NCBI GenBank assembly: GCA_051530055.1 | Contig: CM121342.1 | Span: forward strand, 11,470,001 to 11,534,000 | Direction of reading: 5' to 3' | Length of the DNA: 64,000 nucleotides | Origin: Neoechinorhynchus agilis | Lineage: Eukaryota; Acanthocephala | In this document: positions 50,730-61,274 of the stretch, one piece after another | Position numbering within the stretch: position 1 is the first letter of the stretch | How the letters are laid out: every line of letters starts with the position of its first letter | Notes under the pieces: generated by a model | The model's database searches: none | What the model saw: only the letters and a program-made list of their open reading frames with translations | Told to the model about the DNA's origin: nothing | Position numbers and translations under genes: made by a program

Positions 50730-51284
50730 CCAGTGCCTCAGTTGCCTCCAAATTAGCATGCCTGACCGAGCGCATCCTACGTGATTCAACCATACCATCT
50801 GACTGGCTCAACCTCCTCGCGTTTCCGAAAGCCGTCTTACGTGTTCCCACACAAACATCGGAAGCCAACGAGAATCAATCGCTTAGCCAAAAGATTCGCA
50901 ACAGGTCCGACGCTTTCGAGTCCCTTTAACGATTCGATCATCTTGGGTGGCCGAGCCATCGCCGTAGTGCTCCTCACGATCCGGACTCTCGACTCCGCGC
51001 GAAATGCTCCGAGAACCTGGAGGACGGCGATCGTGTGCCGTTCGACTTGTAAGCGGAACGGACCGCATACTCGCGCCGAACAAAGACATCCTCGACTCTT
51101 TGAAATTGAAGCACCCTCCGCGCAGACGGAGTTGCTTCAAGCCAAATTATGATCCGTCGGGTACAGAGCCCGATCAAGACACCTTCATCCCCATTACGTT
51201 CTCCACCGTCACTTCTGCTCTGATGTCCTTTCCGCCATCCTGCTGGAGGGCATGATGATTTGAGCCCGTCGACATTTACGGGAT
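50730..51284 (+). pseudogene. RT-RLE element copy 6: linker region
   Basis: Starts at tgcctcagttgcctcc next to a junction (gattacgtaggcgcc) where the zinc-finger part seen in copy 4 is missing. Carries the same decayed linker blocks (LSQKIRNRSDAFESL, TDRILAPNKDILDSLKLKHPP). Base differences from copy 4 are frequent here, several per 100 bp, in contrast to the RT that follows. Confidence 0.7.
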
Positions 51285-52499
51285 TTGATCTGCTTCTCCT
51301 CTGGAGCTCAAGGTACGCGATTGCTGAACGCAATCACCGAGCTCGTACGCATAATCATTCGCGGTTCCGTACCTCCTCCAGTCGCAACTCTACTCCGGGG
51401 TGCCAAGCTGATCACTTTCACCAAAAAAGGTGGAGGGGTTCGCCCCATTGCTGTGGGTTGTACCTTCCGCCGATTGGCGTCCAAATTCGCATGTCAGTTC
51501 GCCACCGATCGATTTATTGATCAACTCTTGCCAGTTCAATTAGGAGTTGCAGTTCCTGCTGGAGCCGAGGCGGCCGTGCATGCAGCACGAGCGTATGGTT
51601 TGAATGGTATCCATAAGGGAACGGCTATGGTCAAGCTTGACATGGAGAATGCGTTCAATTCAATATGCCGCACCGCGATGACAGAGGCTGTCCACCAGCA
51701 CCTACCAGAAATCTACCAGTACGTGTCCTTGTGGTTCGACCAGTCCAGCATGCTGCTGTTCAGCGAGTTCCAGGTCAAATCAGCAGACGGCGTTCAACAA
51801 GATGATCCCCTAGGTCCTCTGCTGTTCGCATTGAAGATCAATCATCTTGCCCACAGCTCTTCGTCTGAGTTGTCGATCTGGTACCTCGACGACTGTTGCA
51901 TTGGAGGGGAGATCGACCAGCTCATCCGCGACATCAACAGAATCTCCGAAATGGATGCCGATTTCGGACTATTCCTGAGAACGGACAAATGCGAGATAAT
52001 CTCGGACGACCAAGAGAATGCATCTAAACTGCTCACCGTACTACCCGGAGCAAAGACAACTGCAACCGACTCAGCTGACATTCTCGCATCTCCAATCGGT
52101 AGCCTGTCTAACCTGGAAACGTTCCTCTCAAAAGACATCGATCAATTGCGGCTCACAGCTTCCGGGCTCTTGCACATCGCAAGACACGACGCTCTTTTCA
52201 TACCAGGACGATGTCTGTCGCTACAGAAGATCGCTTACCTTCTGAGGACTTTTCCATGCTTCAAGTCAGTGCTCGCAAGGGATTTCGACAACTGCGTTCG
52301 ATCAACCCTGTCAGAAGTCCTCAATCTACGGCTGTCCGACACAGCATGGAAACGGGCGACCCTTCCCATTCGATTCGGCGGTCTTGGCATCCAGAGTGCC
52401 ACCGAAGTAGCAATTTCTGCTTTTTCATCATCGATTTCGGCCTCTTCAGACCTGGTGCTGAGAATCATCCCACCACACGCTACACACTGCGTCCTATAA
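51285..52499 (+). CDS. Reverse transcriptase of the RT-RLE family, copy 6
   Basis: 404 open codons; nine or ten more than copy 4 at the N-terminus because CAA replaces the TAA that interrupts copy 4. Same motif set (block A LDMENAFNSI, block B GVQQDDPLGPLLF, block C WYLDDC). Only one amino-acid difference from copy 4 (GRCLSL against GLCLSL near residue 310). The longest uncorrupted RT in the window, but with the QGD to QDD change at block B in both copies, which would be expected to weaken nucleotide or template handling. Downstream RLE is in other frames. Confidence 0.92.
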   Translation: MICFSSGAQGTRLLNAITELVRIIIRGSVPPPVATLLRGAKLITFTKKGGGVRPIAVGCTFRRLASKFACQFATDRFIDQLLPVQLGVAVPAGAEAAVHAARAYGLNGIHKGTAMVKLDMENAFNSICRTAMTEAVHQHLPEIYQYVSLWFDQSSMLLFSEFQVKSADGVQQDDPLGPLLFALKINHLAHSSSSELSIWYLDDCCIGGEIDQLIRDINRISEMDADFGLFLRTDKCEIISDDQENASKLLTVLPGAKTTATDSADILASPIGSLSNLETFLSKDIDQLRLTASGLLHIARHDALFIPGRCLSLQKIAYLLRTFPCFKSVLARDFDNCVRSTLSEVLNLRLSDTAWKRATLPIRFGGLGIQSATEVAISAFSSSISASSDLVLRIIPPHATHCVL

Positions 52500-53165
52500 G
52501 CAGCTTCTCGAGTCATTCTCATCTCCGACGGATAGAGCCCGTCTCCTGGCAGTCTCGACTTTACACTCAAGCGACTTCTTGAAGGCTTTCCGGATCACGG
52601 TTGTTGGCACGAGGCTGGATGACCAAGCCATCACCGTCGCTGTGGGACGTCGTTCGGGCATAAATTTCTAAGGCTCATATACATGCCGGTGCGGTGAGAC
52701 AGTGAACAGGTCGGGAACTAACGGCCCTGACTGCAAGCGTTCAAATGCTCGCCAAGCACAACACTCAGCAGTCAACCGCATAATTGAGGAAGCCCTCTCA
52801 ACGGCCGGTTCTCCCGCTCGACTCGAACCAGTCGGACTTTCCGGGAACGACTGTAAACGCCCTGATGGAGCGACTCTCCTCCCATGGTGTTACTAGAAAA
52901 TACAAGTTTGGGATTTGCCAGCTTCAGCGAGGAAAAGAAGTTGCATAAGTACTCGCTCGATGGGCATCAATATATATTCATCCCGATTGCAATGGAAACG
53001 TTGGAATGCCTCGGAAAGAAGCTGATTATTTCCTTTCCCGACTGGGAAAGATGCTGAAATATGCCGCCGGCGACATGCGCATCAGCAGCTTCCTGATGCA
53101 GCGAATCAGCGCGGCAATCCAATGTTACAATACCGCGGCCATCAAGGAAGCTGCAGAATAATCAT
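52500..53165 (+). pseudogene. RLE domain, copy 6, deleted across the active site
   Basis: Zinc region decayed, then RLEPVGLSGNDCKRPDGATLLPW, a stop, KIQVWD and directly a shifted KRS-like segment; the T of WDxT and following block are lost by deletion. The tail (FLMQRISAAIQ, shifted) ends at 53,160. 52,874-52,878 is the ctctc target site of element A in its empty state. Confidence 0.75.
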
Positions 53166-53214
53166 GACGACAGTTGCAGAATTGGACGAAAAGGAGGAAT
53201 TTGTGAACGAAAAG

Positions 53215-53715
53215 AATGAATTATATTTTAAAAATTTCGTTCATGAACTTATAATAATTTACTTCAATTTTTTACCACATAAAAAAGTAATCGAATTAGT
53301 TAAGATGAGCCTTTCTGAATGAAAGAAACCTGTCCAGTCGGATAGTAAACTGGTAAAGCGTTTGGTTTATTATTTAGGAAACTCATTCCGAAAGTTAACG
53401 AACAAAAATTTAGTTTGCTTGTAAGTTCCGAAATATTGAATTTATGATAAATTACTTCAATTTTTTCGCCACATAAAATCGAAATCGAATTCATTAGGAT
53501 GAGTTTTTAATGAGAAAACTTGTTCGGTTGGATAATGAAGTCGTAAAACGTTTCTTAACTAATTTAAGAAACTCCTTACTAATGTTAACGAACAAAAAAC
53601 CCGGTTTTCTTGTATGTGCCGAAATATCTTACCTGTAATAAATCACTACAATTTTTTCGCCACATAAAAAAGAAATCGAATTCATTGGGATGAGCAAGCA
53701 ATTGAACCACGTTCT
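53215..53715 (+). repeat. Satellite-like repeat, copy-2 block
   Basis: Same 170-190-bp units as at 33.7 kb, in the duplicate segment. Confidence 0.85.
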
Positions 53716-54239
53716 CTTATCTCGAAATGTACGCGATCAAAGAAAACTATTCAAATAATAGAAAAACGAGTTGTGGCAAACTATTAAAAATTGCAAAAAA
53801 TAATCGCCAACGAGTGCCGATCACGTAATTGCTCATAAAAGGAAGGTGTCGATAGTTTATTCTTTGTAGATCGATTTTCGGACATTTAATAGCATGTCAA
53901 CATAAATAGAGGCAATTTCAAAAAAAAGAAAATTAAAATATTCAATTGTTGTCTCGCGTGAGAGTTGAATTAAAATTAACGCAATCTTAAACAAATTTTA
54001 TTTGCCAGCACCTTCTAGACGCATTTCGCTAAATGCAATAAAGGAGTATAATTTGAAATAACAAAAACATCCTTGTTCTATAAATAATTAATTTCGCGTA
54101 AAAGAATCGAGTGTGCAAGCCTGATCTTATTTTAAACACAAAGCAACGCGATTTTTGATTTCGAAGAACTATCGCATTTAAGCTTTATTGCGGGATGAAA
54201 AATTTAGACATTTTTATTGTATCGGCTTTAAATTTTCGA

Positions 54240-54440
54240 CTTTTCAGAAATTGTCGAATTCCCCAATGGCCTTCTGTAATTTCTGAACTGCAAGGTTGCG
54301 GTTTCATCCTTTCTGTTTCCATTTGAGGATTTGCCAGAAACTGCCCTCGCCAATTGTCTCCCACGATATACACTTTATTATCGTGGCAAGGAACTCCCGC
54401 ACGTTTAATATTCTCGATCGTAATTTGAACCAGTAATGAA
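54240..54440 (-). pseudogene. DYRK/HIPK-like kinase N-lobe fragment (copy 3)
   Basis: Minus strand: QITIENIKRAGV and VYIVG, then in another frame TIGEGSFWQILKWKQKG, a stop, NRNLAVQKLQKAIGEFDN. This aligns with TTIENIKRAGVLG, DLIGEGSFGQILKCKQRG at 39.8 kb. Glycine loop partly changed (SFWQ). No C-lobe here. Confidence 0.7.
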
Positions 54441-54508
54441 AAGATGAGTTTAAAATTGCAGTCTTGATTCGAAGAGCTCGCGAGTGGATACTAATATTCC
54501 CATGGTTT

Positions 54509-54820
54509 TCAGATATTGATCTCAGCTGATTTTATACTCACTTTTTTTATTGATGACATTGTTTTGAAAATATTATTGCAGTTCATGCAACTCCATGTAT
54601 GTCCTCGTCTTGAGCAGTGTTTTAGGAAACGTTTTGTGTCATAATCAATGACCAGGGATATAGGTAACTGCTTATATTGGCCCACCTTCCATTCAAGATC
54701 CATTGCTTCAACTACTCGGTCGACAAGGTTAATGAAAGTAATCGCGAATTGTAGGAATCTCCCATTTATCGCTTGAACTCCGCATAAAAATTGAATTATG
54801 ACGAAAATTGAGCCTTCCAT
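54509..54820 (-). CDS. Hypothetical 103-residue protein with one Cys-x2-Cys
   Basis: Open from MEGSIFVIIQFLCGVQAING. It has a hydrophobic start, VDRVVEAMDLEWKVGQYKQL, LVIDYDTKRFLKHCSRRGHTW and CMNCNNIFKTMSSIKK. CMNC with a following basic helix resembles the first half of a zinc finger, but the paired His residues are not in the frame. It lies just upstream, in the same strand, of the kinase N-lobe fragment and could be decayed DNA. Family unknown. Confidence 0.3.
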   Translation of the reverse strand: MEGSIFVIIQFLCGVQAINGRFLQFAITFINLVDRVVEAMDLEWKVGQYKQLPISLVIDYDTKRFLKHCSRRGHTWSCMNCNNIFKTMSSIKKVSIKSAEINI

Positions 54821-54915
54821 AATTACACGTTTTATTTGTTTATTTACAAAGAATGCCCATGTACTTTTAAGTCCTCATAAACACTCGAGTTCGTATTGGA
54901 AAATGGAACTGGCTA

Positions 54916-55575
54916 TTGATTTTGGAGTGGATTACGAGTCCGGGTGGGTGGCAATATCCGACCGGGGACTCAGTCGTCAGGATCGCAGTATCCTTGAGAT
55001 TAGGCCTACCGATTTGCATCCCGCATCGCTGCCGCTGCGGCACTATAGTGGACTCTTCGGGGAGACACGGTCTCATATGCAAGACGTCATCGGGACGATT
55101 TCCAAGGCATGCTGAAATCAATGCCATCCTGAGTAGGACCCTAAAAACGCTTTCCCTTCCAAACATTCTAGAACCCACTAATCTTTGTAGATTAGATGGA
55201 AGACGCCCTGATGGCGTGACCGTATTTCCTTGGCGGGAGGGAAAATGTTTGTTGTGGGATGCAACGTGTGTGGACACGTTGGCAAACTCCAACATCAGCC
55301 ACTCGAAAAAAGGTCCAGGAGGAGCGGCGACGGCTGCAGAGGATCGTAAATGCTCAAAATACAGGGAGCTAATCCGAAATTACCATTTTGTCCCCTTCGG
55401 TGTGGAAACGTATGGGGCCTTGGGAGGGTCGGCACTGGCCCTCGTGAAGGAATTGGGGAAACGAATCAACGCGGCGACTGGAGAGCCAAGATCGACTTCG
55501 TTCCTAGCCCAAAAAATAAGCATTGCGGTGCAGCGGGGAAATGCGGCTAGCATTTTGGCCTGCGCCGATGAATAG
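54916..55575 (+). CDS. RLE nuclease domain (RLE family copy 7), intact frame
   Basis: 219 codons without lesion. TGDSVVRIAVSLRLGLP, zinc motif CRCG...GRHGLIC, GRFPRHAEINAILSRTL, GRRPDGVTVFPWREGK, LLWDATCVDTLANSN, AEDRKCSKYRELI, FVPFGVETYGALG, FLAQKISIAVQRGNAASILA. All R2-type residues are present. With copy 3 at 14.1 kb it is the best nuclease template of the family. The N-terminal 20 codons (MILEWITSPGGWQYP) come from sequence preceding the domain and the shared repeat at 54,830. A short A-rich tail (ttaaaaaaaag) follows the stop by about 30 bp. No RT upstream: a 5'-truncated insertion. Confidence 0.85.
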   Translation: MILEWITSPGGWQYPTGDSVVRIAVSLRLGLPICIPHRCRCGTIVDSSGRHGLICKTSSGRFPRHAEINAILSRTLKTLSLPNILEPTNLCRLDGRRPDGVTVFPWREGKCLLWDATCVDTLANSNISHSKKGPGGAATAAEDRKCSKYRELIRNYHFVPFGVETYGALGGSALALVKELGKRINAATGEPRSTSFLAQKISIAVQRGNAASILACADE

Positions 55576-55639
55576 GGGCGTCGAAGAAACTATAAATTAT
55601 GTATGCTCTTGTTAAAAAAAAGTTTCATAAAATAAGACT

Positions 55640-56810
55640 TTATTTAGAGAAATTGAAATGAAGTTGGTGATGGTTCAGTAATCTTTTATGTGTGATTTCT
55701 TCAGAGGTTAAGGAAAGGGAGAGGTGGGGTGGTAAATGGGTGATGAGGGTGATATCGTCGGCGTATAAGAGGAGTTTAGAGTAGCAGGAGAGGTTTGAAG
55801 TCATTTAGGAAAATATTAAAGAGAAGTGGTGACAGCACGGCATCTTGAGGTACGCTTTTGGTGAGGGATAGGCTATTAGAAGAGGTAGAACGGCAGTGAA
55901 TGTATTGTCTGCGATTGTGAAGATAAGATTCAAGCCAGTGGATCTGCCACAAGTTGAGACCAAAACCGGAGCAAGCCCGGAGAGGGAGTGAATGATCCAC
56001 TAAGACGAAAGCTTTAGATAAATCAAGTTGCATGAGACGGGTGACGGAAGACGGATTATTGTCGAGGTTACGTAGGAGCGTGTTATACATGCAAAGTGGG
56101 GCATCGGTTGCAGAAAATCTCTGCCCTAAGCCAAATTATAGAGGCGATAACTGTTCGTTGAGAAGTGAAAGAAGGCGCGATTTAAAACATTTTTCGATGA
56201 CTTTAGAAAGAGTAGGTAGAATGGAAATTGGACGGAATGATTCGGCCGAAATAGGATGCCCTCTTTTTGGAGCAAGTATAACTTTAGCAGTTTTCAGGCA
56301 TGAGGAGTATATGCCATATAAAAAACTGAGGTTTATAATGTTGGTAAGAGCGTCGATGAGTTCGGGGACGATGCCGCGAAGGGTCCAGTTTGGGATTTAG
56401 AACTGAGGGGACGAATTTCCCGGTAATTCCTTGAGATACTGTAGTACTTCGTATGACGAGACTGAGGGGAGTATCGGCGAGTTGACAAAAGTTCCAGCTG
56501 TGGGTGTGAAAGATTGTGTGGAGACTGATGTTGAGCAGTGATTGTAAATTGGGCCCTGGCAGATGTTATGATGGAGGAGGAATAGTAGAGTGAATGTCGG
56601 GGAAAATGAATTGACCGATTCGAAGGATTTGATGGCGGTTGTGTGCATCATCTGCGACAGGATCTGCTACAGGGCTTCCGACATACCAGAAATAAATATT
56701 GTGCGATTTCTATCATCGAGGGAGGAGTGCATAATGCGATGGGTCGAATTCAGAGCGGCGAGGGATGATGGTAGTGGTGGAGAAGGTGTATCAATACCGA
56801 AGTGAATCGG
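55640..56810 (-). pseudogene. LINE-2 type reverse transcriptase
   Basis: Minus strand order: NRTIFISGM-like upstream part, VSSYEVLQYLKELPGNSS, a stop, IPNWTLRGIVPELIDAL, FRPISILPTLSKVIEKCF (RT fingers), MQLDLSKAFVLVDHS (block A, with V in place of the usual D), WLESYLHNRRQYIHC, SVPQDAVLSPLLFNIFLND (block B, G to D) and LLLYADDITLI (block C, shifted frame at about 55,775). The C-terminal tail reaches 55,640 near a run that looks like the 3' end. This family resembles CR1/jockey-like LINEs. Non-functional through stop, shifts and block changes. Confidence 0.85.
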
Positions 56811-57175
56811 ATGGTTGATTGATTTTGATGGAGTTCCTCCTTTTGCTCTTGTTACTACTCGCTCAGGTGTTACTTTGACCTTTTGTCCGACCTTAGTGTT
56901 GTAGAACCGAAAACGTGGTTTTATTTAGCTAACGGAACCGCGAAAACGTTTCATGGTACAACGAACGATAACGGTTAGTAATCGATAATATAATTACATT
57001 TATGATGTAGTCGAAACTAATCGATATCACAATCTTCCATCGTGCTCGATTGTTTCCCTGGTCTCCGGCAAGACCGTCTGACTTCTCGCCCGTCTTCCAT
57101 TATATACTTCGAGCCCATTCGACTAGAATCCGAATCCAATCCAGTATAGTCACCCTGAGTGCCGCGTTCCGGTAT
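56811..57175 (-). promoter_or_regulatory. Candidate 3' LTR region of Gypsy element D
   Basis: After the pol stop on the minus strand there is a purine-rich cagggtgact, then sequence with gtatataatgg (TATA-like) and aaataaaacc (poly-A-like). No second copy is in the window, so LTR ends are not defined. Confidence 0.4.
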
Positions 57176-58075
57176 TTAAGTACTATTGCGCTTAAATCTT
57201 GATTCAGTAGTTTGAGATTGAAGCACGTCATCACCAGTCGTTTGAGCGATATCCGACCCATACGGGGCTAGACGTTGGGTTGAAACGACGCCTTGTCGTC
57301 CATCAGCGTATTGGATCAACGAATGCATTTCGCCTCCACTTATTAGAGTTACTTCATCCACTTCATTCTCGTACTTGGACTTTCTGTTCAGATTCTTGAG
57401 GTATGCTTTATCACTTGATACAATCCAACTTGGTGGTGGCCTGGATGTCATAATCCTTCTTGGATAATTGAATATTCGTTCATGAGGCGTTTGTCCCGTA
57501 CTGGTGCAGAGAAGTGTTCGTATTTTCGAAAGTGCCTCATGGAGGACCTGGGGCCATTTATTTAAAGAAAAATCTTGATCTGCAAGCAAGAGCTGGGTGG
57601 ATCTCCACACTGTTCCATTGTAGCGTTCATACTGACCGTTGCCTTGCGCGTGGAACGCAATCGTGCGACTGAGGCAAACGTTCCGTGCATTTAGCCATTC
57701 TCGAATATCCTTGCAGGTGAAAGAAGCTCCGCGGTCAGAGTGGACGTAATCAGGACATCCGAAAATTGCAAAGATTCGTGATAGACATACTTTAACGGTT
57801 TCAGTTGAGCAGTCTGTGCAAGCAAATGCGATTGGGAACCGCGAATATTATTCTACGGCGACTAATAAATACCGCGGACCGCTTGCTGTGGACGGTAATG
57901 TACCTTTGAAGTCCACAGATATTCGTTCGAATGGTTTGGTGGCTTTGATCAAATGTAGACCAGAAGGTTTGAAAAATCTTGGTTTTATTCGGCAGCATAT
58001 CGAACAAGATGCCGTTACTTTTCTTATTTCCTCCGTAGAATAAGGAAGATTAATTTGTTTGATGTAGTGGAGCAT
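57176..58075 (-). pseudogene. Integrase of Gypsy element D
   Basis: Zinc part ASCSICCRIKPRFF, RISVDFKGTLPSTASGPRYLLVAVE (first Asp), then in shifted frames a YVHSDRGASFTC-like block (second Asp, about 57,745) and NGQYERYNGTVWRSTQ (Glu, about 57,620). C-terminal frame 57,176-57,610: QTPHERIFNYPRRI, SKYENEVDEV and a tail without RSTRRRKP. One or two shifts. Confidence 0.82.
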
Positions 58076-58096
58076 CCTGGTGGCACCTGGATGTCC

Positions 58097-59245
58097 TCAT
58101 TTTCGGTGAACTTCGTGGATCTGAGTCAGAATAGAGGATACGCTCGCACATGAATCGCGTGATAGTACATCCGCAGCTAGATTAGAAGCTCCAGCTCGAT
58201 ACTTTAGTGTACAAGTATAACTTGAAAGTTCCAACCTCCATCGTAATATGCGTTCGTTTCTAACCTTTTTTGAATGTTTTTGATTGAGCATTAAGGATAC
58301 TGATCTTTGATCCGTAATCGCGACGAACGGACGGATAGCTAAGTAGTACCGCCAATGTTTTATTGCCTTGATAAATGCGTACGCCTCCTTTTCCACTATG
58401 TGATATCGTTTTTCATGTTTATTCAGTGTTTTGGAAAAAAATGCGACAGGTAGCCCATTCTGGAAAAGAGCGGCTCCAATTGCTTTTTCAGAAGCATCAG
58501 TTTCGAGTACGAATTGCTTATCCTCATCTATGCTATGCATGACAGCGTTTTTGATGTCTTTTTTCAAGGTATCAATCAATATTGCAGTTTGTTCGCATAG
58601 AGGAAAATCCAAATTTTTGCACACCAGCGGTTGAATCCTTTTAGAGTAGCTCGGGATCCATTTACTATAATAGGCAAAAAATCCCATCAGGCGTTGTAGA
58701 GATGCCTTGTTGGTGGGTAGTACTATGTCATTTAGAGGCCTGAGACGATTTGGGTCCGGTCTTAGTTGGCCGTTACCAATTTCGTAACCAAGTACCAGGA
58801 TTCGTTCTACCCCATATGCGCTTTTATCGTTATTGAATTTTAATCCTTTCTTGGCAGCAATTTTATCATGCTCGCTCTTCGTATGTCCGCAAATAATGAC
58901 ATCGTCGAGATATGCATACGTATTTGATAAATTGTTAGCTTCGATGGTATTATTCATATACCTCTGAAATGCGGATACCCCATTGGTAACACCCATCGGG
59001 ATTTTTGTAAAGCGGTAGAGCTTACCGCATGCTTCAAAAGAGGTATAGTCTCTCTCATGAGGGGCAATTGATACTTGATAATATGCATCTTCCAAGTCTA
59101 ACCGGCTAAACACCTTATTTGTTGCTATTTTGTTGACGATCGTTTCGATACGTGGAAGAGGGTAAGCATCTAGATAATTGAATTTGTTAATAGTTTGGCT
59201 AAAGTCTACAACGAGTCTCTTTTTTCCATTTTCGTTGTTAACCAC
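58097..59245 (-). CDS. Reverse transcriptase and RNase H of Gypsy element D
   Basis: 382 open codons: KRLVVDFSQTINKFNYLDAYPLP, VFSRLDLEDAYYQVSIAP (block A), FTKIPMGVTNGVSAFQRYM (block B), NTYAYLDDVIICGHT (block C, YLDD), ILVLGYEIGNGQ, LMGFFAYYSKWIPSY, RNase H with FVLETDASEKAIGAALFQ, NGLPVAFFSKTLNKHEKRYHIVEKEAYAF, ITDQRSVSLML and YRAGASNLAADVLSRDS. All catalytic residues of both enzymes are kept. By its VTNGVSAFQR block this element is related to element A and the 62.6-kb element, but it keeps DD at block C. Confidence 0.92.
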   Translation of the reverse strand: MVNNENGKKRLVVDFSQTINKFNYLDAYPLPRIETIVNKIATNKVFSRLDLEDAYYQVSIAPHERDYTSFEACGKLYRFTKIPMGVTNGVSAFQRYMNNTIEANNLSNTYAYLDDVIICGHTKSEHDKIAAKKGLKFNNDKSAYGVERILVLGYEIGNGQLRPDPNRLRPLNDIVLPTNKASLQRLMGFFAYYSKWIPSYSKRIQPLVCKNLDFPLCEQTAILIDTLKKDIKNAVMHSIDEDKQFVLETDASEKAIGAALFQNGLPVAFFSKTLNKHEKRYHIVEKEAYAFIKAIKHWRYYLAIRPFVAITDQRSVSLMLNQKHSKKVRNERILRWRLELSSYTCTLKYRAGASNLAADVLSRDSCASVSSILTQIHEVHRK

Positions 59246-59293
59246 GAGGACCTGTGCCCTCCATGGTGAATCGGATTTTTCGATTATACCATC

Positions 59294-60028
59294 TTAAAGC
59301 ATACGATCGATCTCGGATTTAATAAAGATGATGTCGCGTTGATTGTAGCATCGGGATCGAGTTGCGATCGGTTTACAGTCGGCGGAAAGATTATTGAACA
59401 AACAAGGTGCAAAATCAGATTTTGTTGTCGACTCTTGATCAAGTACAGGAATAAGCAACGCGGCTAGATTCAGTTCGATTGGCGGCTCACTGCCTGACAT
59501 TCTCAAGCGGAACTCTCTGTGCAGTCTTAAAAACGGCAATCCAAGAACTACGTCGCTGCAAAGATCAGTCAACACGTATAGTTCCATGCGACTGTACATC
59601 GTTCCGTCGTATCGAATATCGGCCCTAACCTTGCCCAGAGTTCTCCTTGTAGTATTACCAGAGGCTAAAGAAACGTTTGAGTAGGACGGTTCTATAGATA
59701 ACTGTAGCTTCTCGATAGCATTGAAATCGATGAAATTGAGTGAACTCCCAGTATCAAGCAAAGCAGAGGTTACATCTTGTATCAATACCGGAATCATGAG
59801 AGAATAATCCTTTATCGAACTCTTATCCTTTTTAGTAGCAGCTAAGTAGACCGAAGACAAGTTAGCGTTATTAGCTTTTTTTTGACCGACACATTCTCGC
59901 GAAGTGTCCGAGTTTTTGACACTTATAGCACTGTACTTCGGCGGCAGGGCATAATTTGCGAGGATGTCGTTTCCTCCCACAAAAATAGCAAACTGACGTA
60001 CGATTGAATTCTTCGAGCCTACTATCAT
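59294..60028 (-). CDS. Protease region of Gypsy element D
   Basis: A 244-codon frame. After a stretch with CVGQKKANNANLSS it has IPVLIQDVTSALLDTGSSLNFI, the intact aspartic protease DTGSS, then VSLASGNTTRRTLG, and VLTDLCSDVVLGLPFL (flap and ILG block). It continues into the pre-RT part with CKPIATRSRCYNQRDIIFIK. The zinc knuckle appears decayed. RT starts about 50 bp further on in another frame after a stop (59,290). Confidence 0.85.
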   Translation of the reverse strand: MIVGSKNSIVRQFAIFVGGNDILANYALPPKYSAISVKNSDTSRECVGQKKANNANLSSVYLAATKKDKSSIKDYSLMIPVLIQDVTSALLDTGSSLNFIDFNAIEKLQLSIEPSYSNVSLASGNTTRRTLGKVRADIRYDGTMYSRMELYVLTDLCSDVVLGLPFLRLHREFRLRMSGSEPPIELNLAALLIPVLDQESTTKSDFAPCLFNNLSADCKPIATRSRCYNQRDIIFIKSEIDRML

Positions 60029-60095
60029 GTTCTCTATTTATCGCGTTCAATGATTGCGATTTATCGTCATATTCGTCAGTTCGTATTCGCCTGCA

Positions 60096-60341
60096 TTATA
60101 ACGGATCGTTTCTATGGTCGTTTTCGTCGATTTGTACTTTCATGCATCTAAGAGGATCGCTACTATGATCGCCGAAGCGCTCCATACTTTCAAACGCATA
60201 CTGAACGCTCTTGGCGATCTCAATCGCTTTGCACAGTGTCAGTTCTTCACATTCGAGCAATCTCTGACGTATTCTGTTTGATTGGAGACCGGCGAGAGAG
60301 GACGTTCGAGGGGAGCGATTAGCGAGAAGAGAGCGGGACAC
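60096..60341 (-). pseudogene. Gag C-terminal fragment of element D
   Basis: NRIRQRLLECEELTLCKAIEIAKSVQ resembles [26 protein letters not shown] in gag of element A. The rest of gag and the 5' LTR are missing to the right. Confidence 0.7.
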
Positions 60342-60349
60342 TGCACATT

Positions 60350-61274
60350 TCGCTATTTACAGAATATTCATATCTAAGCAACGAAATAAATGCACGCGAA
60401 AGCTTGCATGTGATCTAAATCTCTAAAGCGTTGTTTTTGGTTACCAATTCAATCGTTCATGTCATTTTCGAGCAAATTATGATGATTATGTCGTGGATAT
60501 TCACTAAGAAAAAACGATCCTAAACGTCGGAATGAACACCATTTATCCTAAAAGGGTGAAACTGATGTGAGTTTTAATGAGTTGTTTTTGACTGACGTCT
60601 AGAAAAAAGATGACCACCATCATAGTTACAATATTTCAGCCGGCGGAAAAAACCTGAGGCTTGTGAAATTCATAAAAATTTTATCGTTCTTTTATTTTTC
60701 GGAAATACCTTGAGGCTCGTAAATAAAAACTACTAAAGCTGGACATTTATGATTGTTGACTTGTAAAATCCCAAAATATGCGGCTTCTCCTCCCTATTAA
60801 CTGAGAATTGAAGAAATTTTCCATACAAGCGATCCAGATTGCTGACTGCGTTGGCGTGAAATTCGAATACGGCGGAAAGTAGGTGTTGGTGAGGTTACCT
60901 TGTTTAAAAATAAATAGACCAATGTGTTCCAGTCTGCCAATATAAGAACAATCGCGATCTAATCAGTTTGTTGTCGATTTTAAAATCGTTTGCTCAATTC
61001 TGCCAAATCATTGCCCTCTCCATTTTGTGCATGCTGGACGTAGGTTTTTATTTCCAACGCAATTCCTTTATTCCGCAAATTTAACTACTTCGCTGTAATG
61101 GCCTGATTTTGCTTATTGTTGACGGCTCGTAAGTGGCTTTTGTAATAATAAATAAATTTTAGTGGAACTTTTTTGGTTGTAAGTGGCTTTTTGCATAATA
61201 AATAAATTTTATGGGAACTTTTATAAGTACTAATAATTTAACCAAACAACAATGTTGATTTGTAGACACTTTTA
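60350..61274. other. No gene seen; short tandem repeat
   Basis: 61,125-61,225 holds two units of about 62 bp sharing gtaagtggctttt and aataataaataaatttta. Otherwise AT-rich without motifs. Confidence 0.55.

Larger units (their letters stand above)
50405..54250 (+). repeat. Segmental duplication, copy 2 (partner 26,697-35,790)
   Basis: Lacks the LTR element and the LINE insertion, so it keeps both pre-insertion sites. It also lacks the N-terminal zinc-finger segment and about 140 bp in the RLE. Right boundary near 54,245, after which a kinase fragment begins. Confidence 0.9.

Noticed and set aside
55776-56090. Single intact LINE RT protein
   Set aside because: The frame holds blocks A and B only, with D replaced in block A context and GD replaced in block B; block C lies in another frame.
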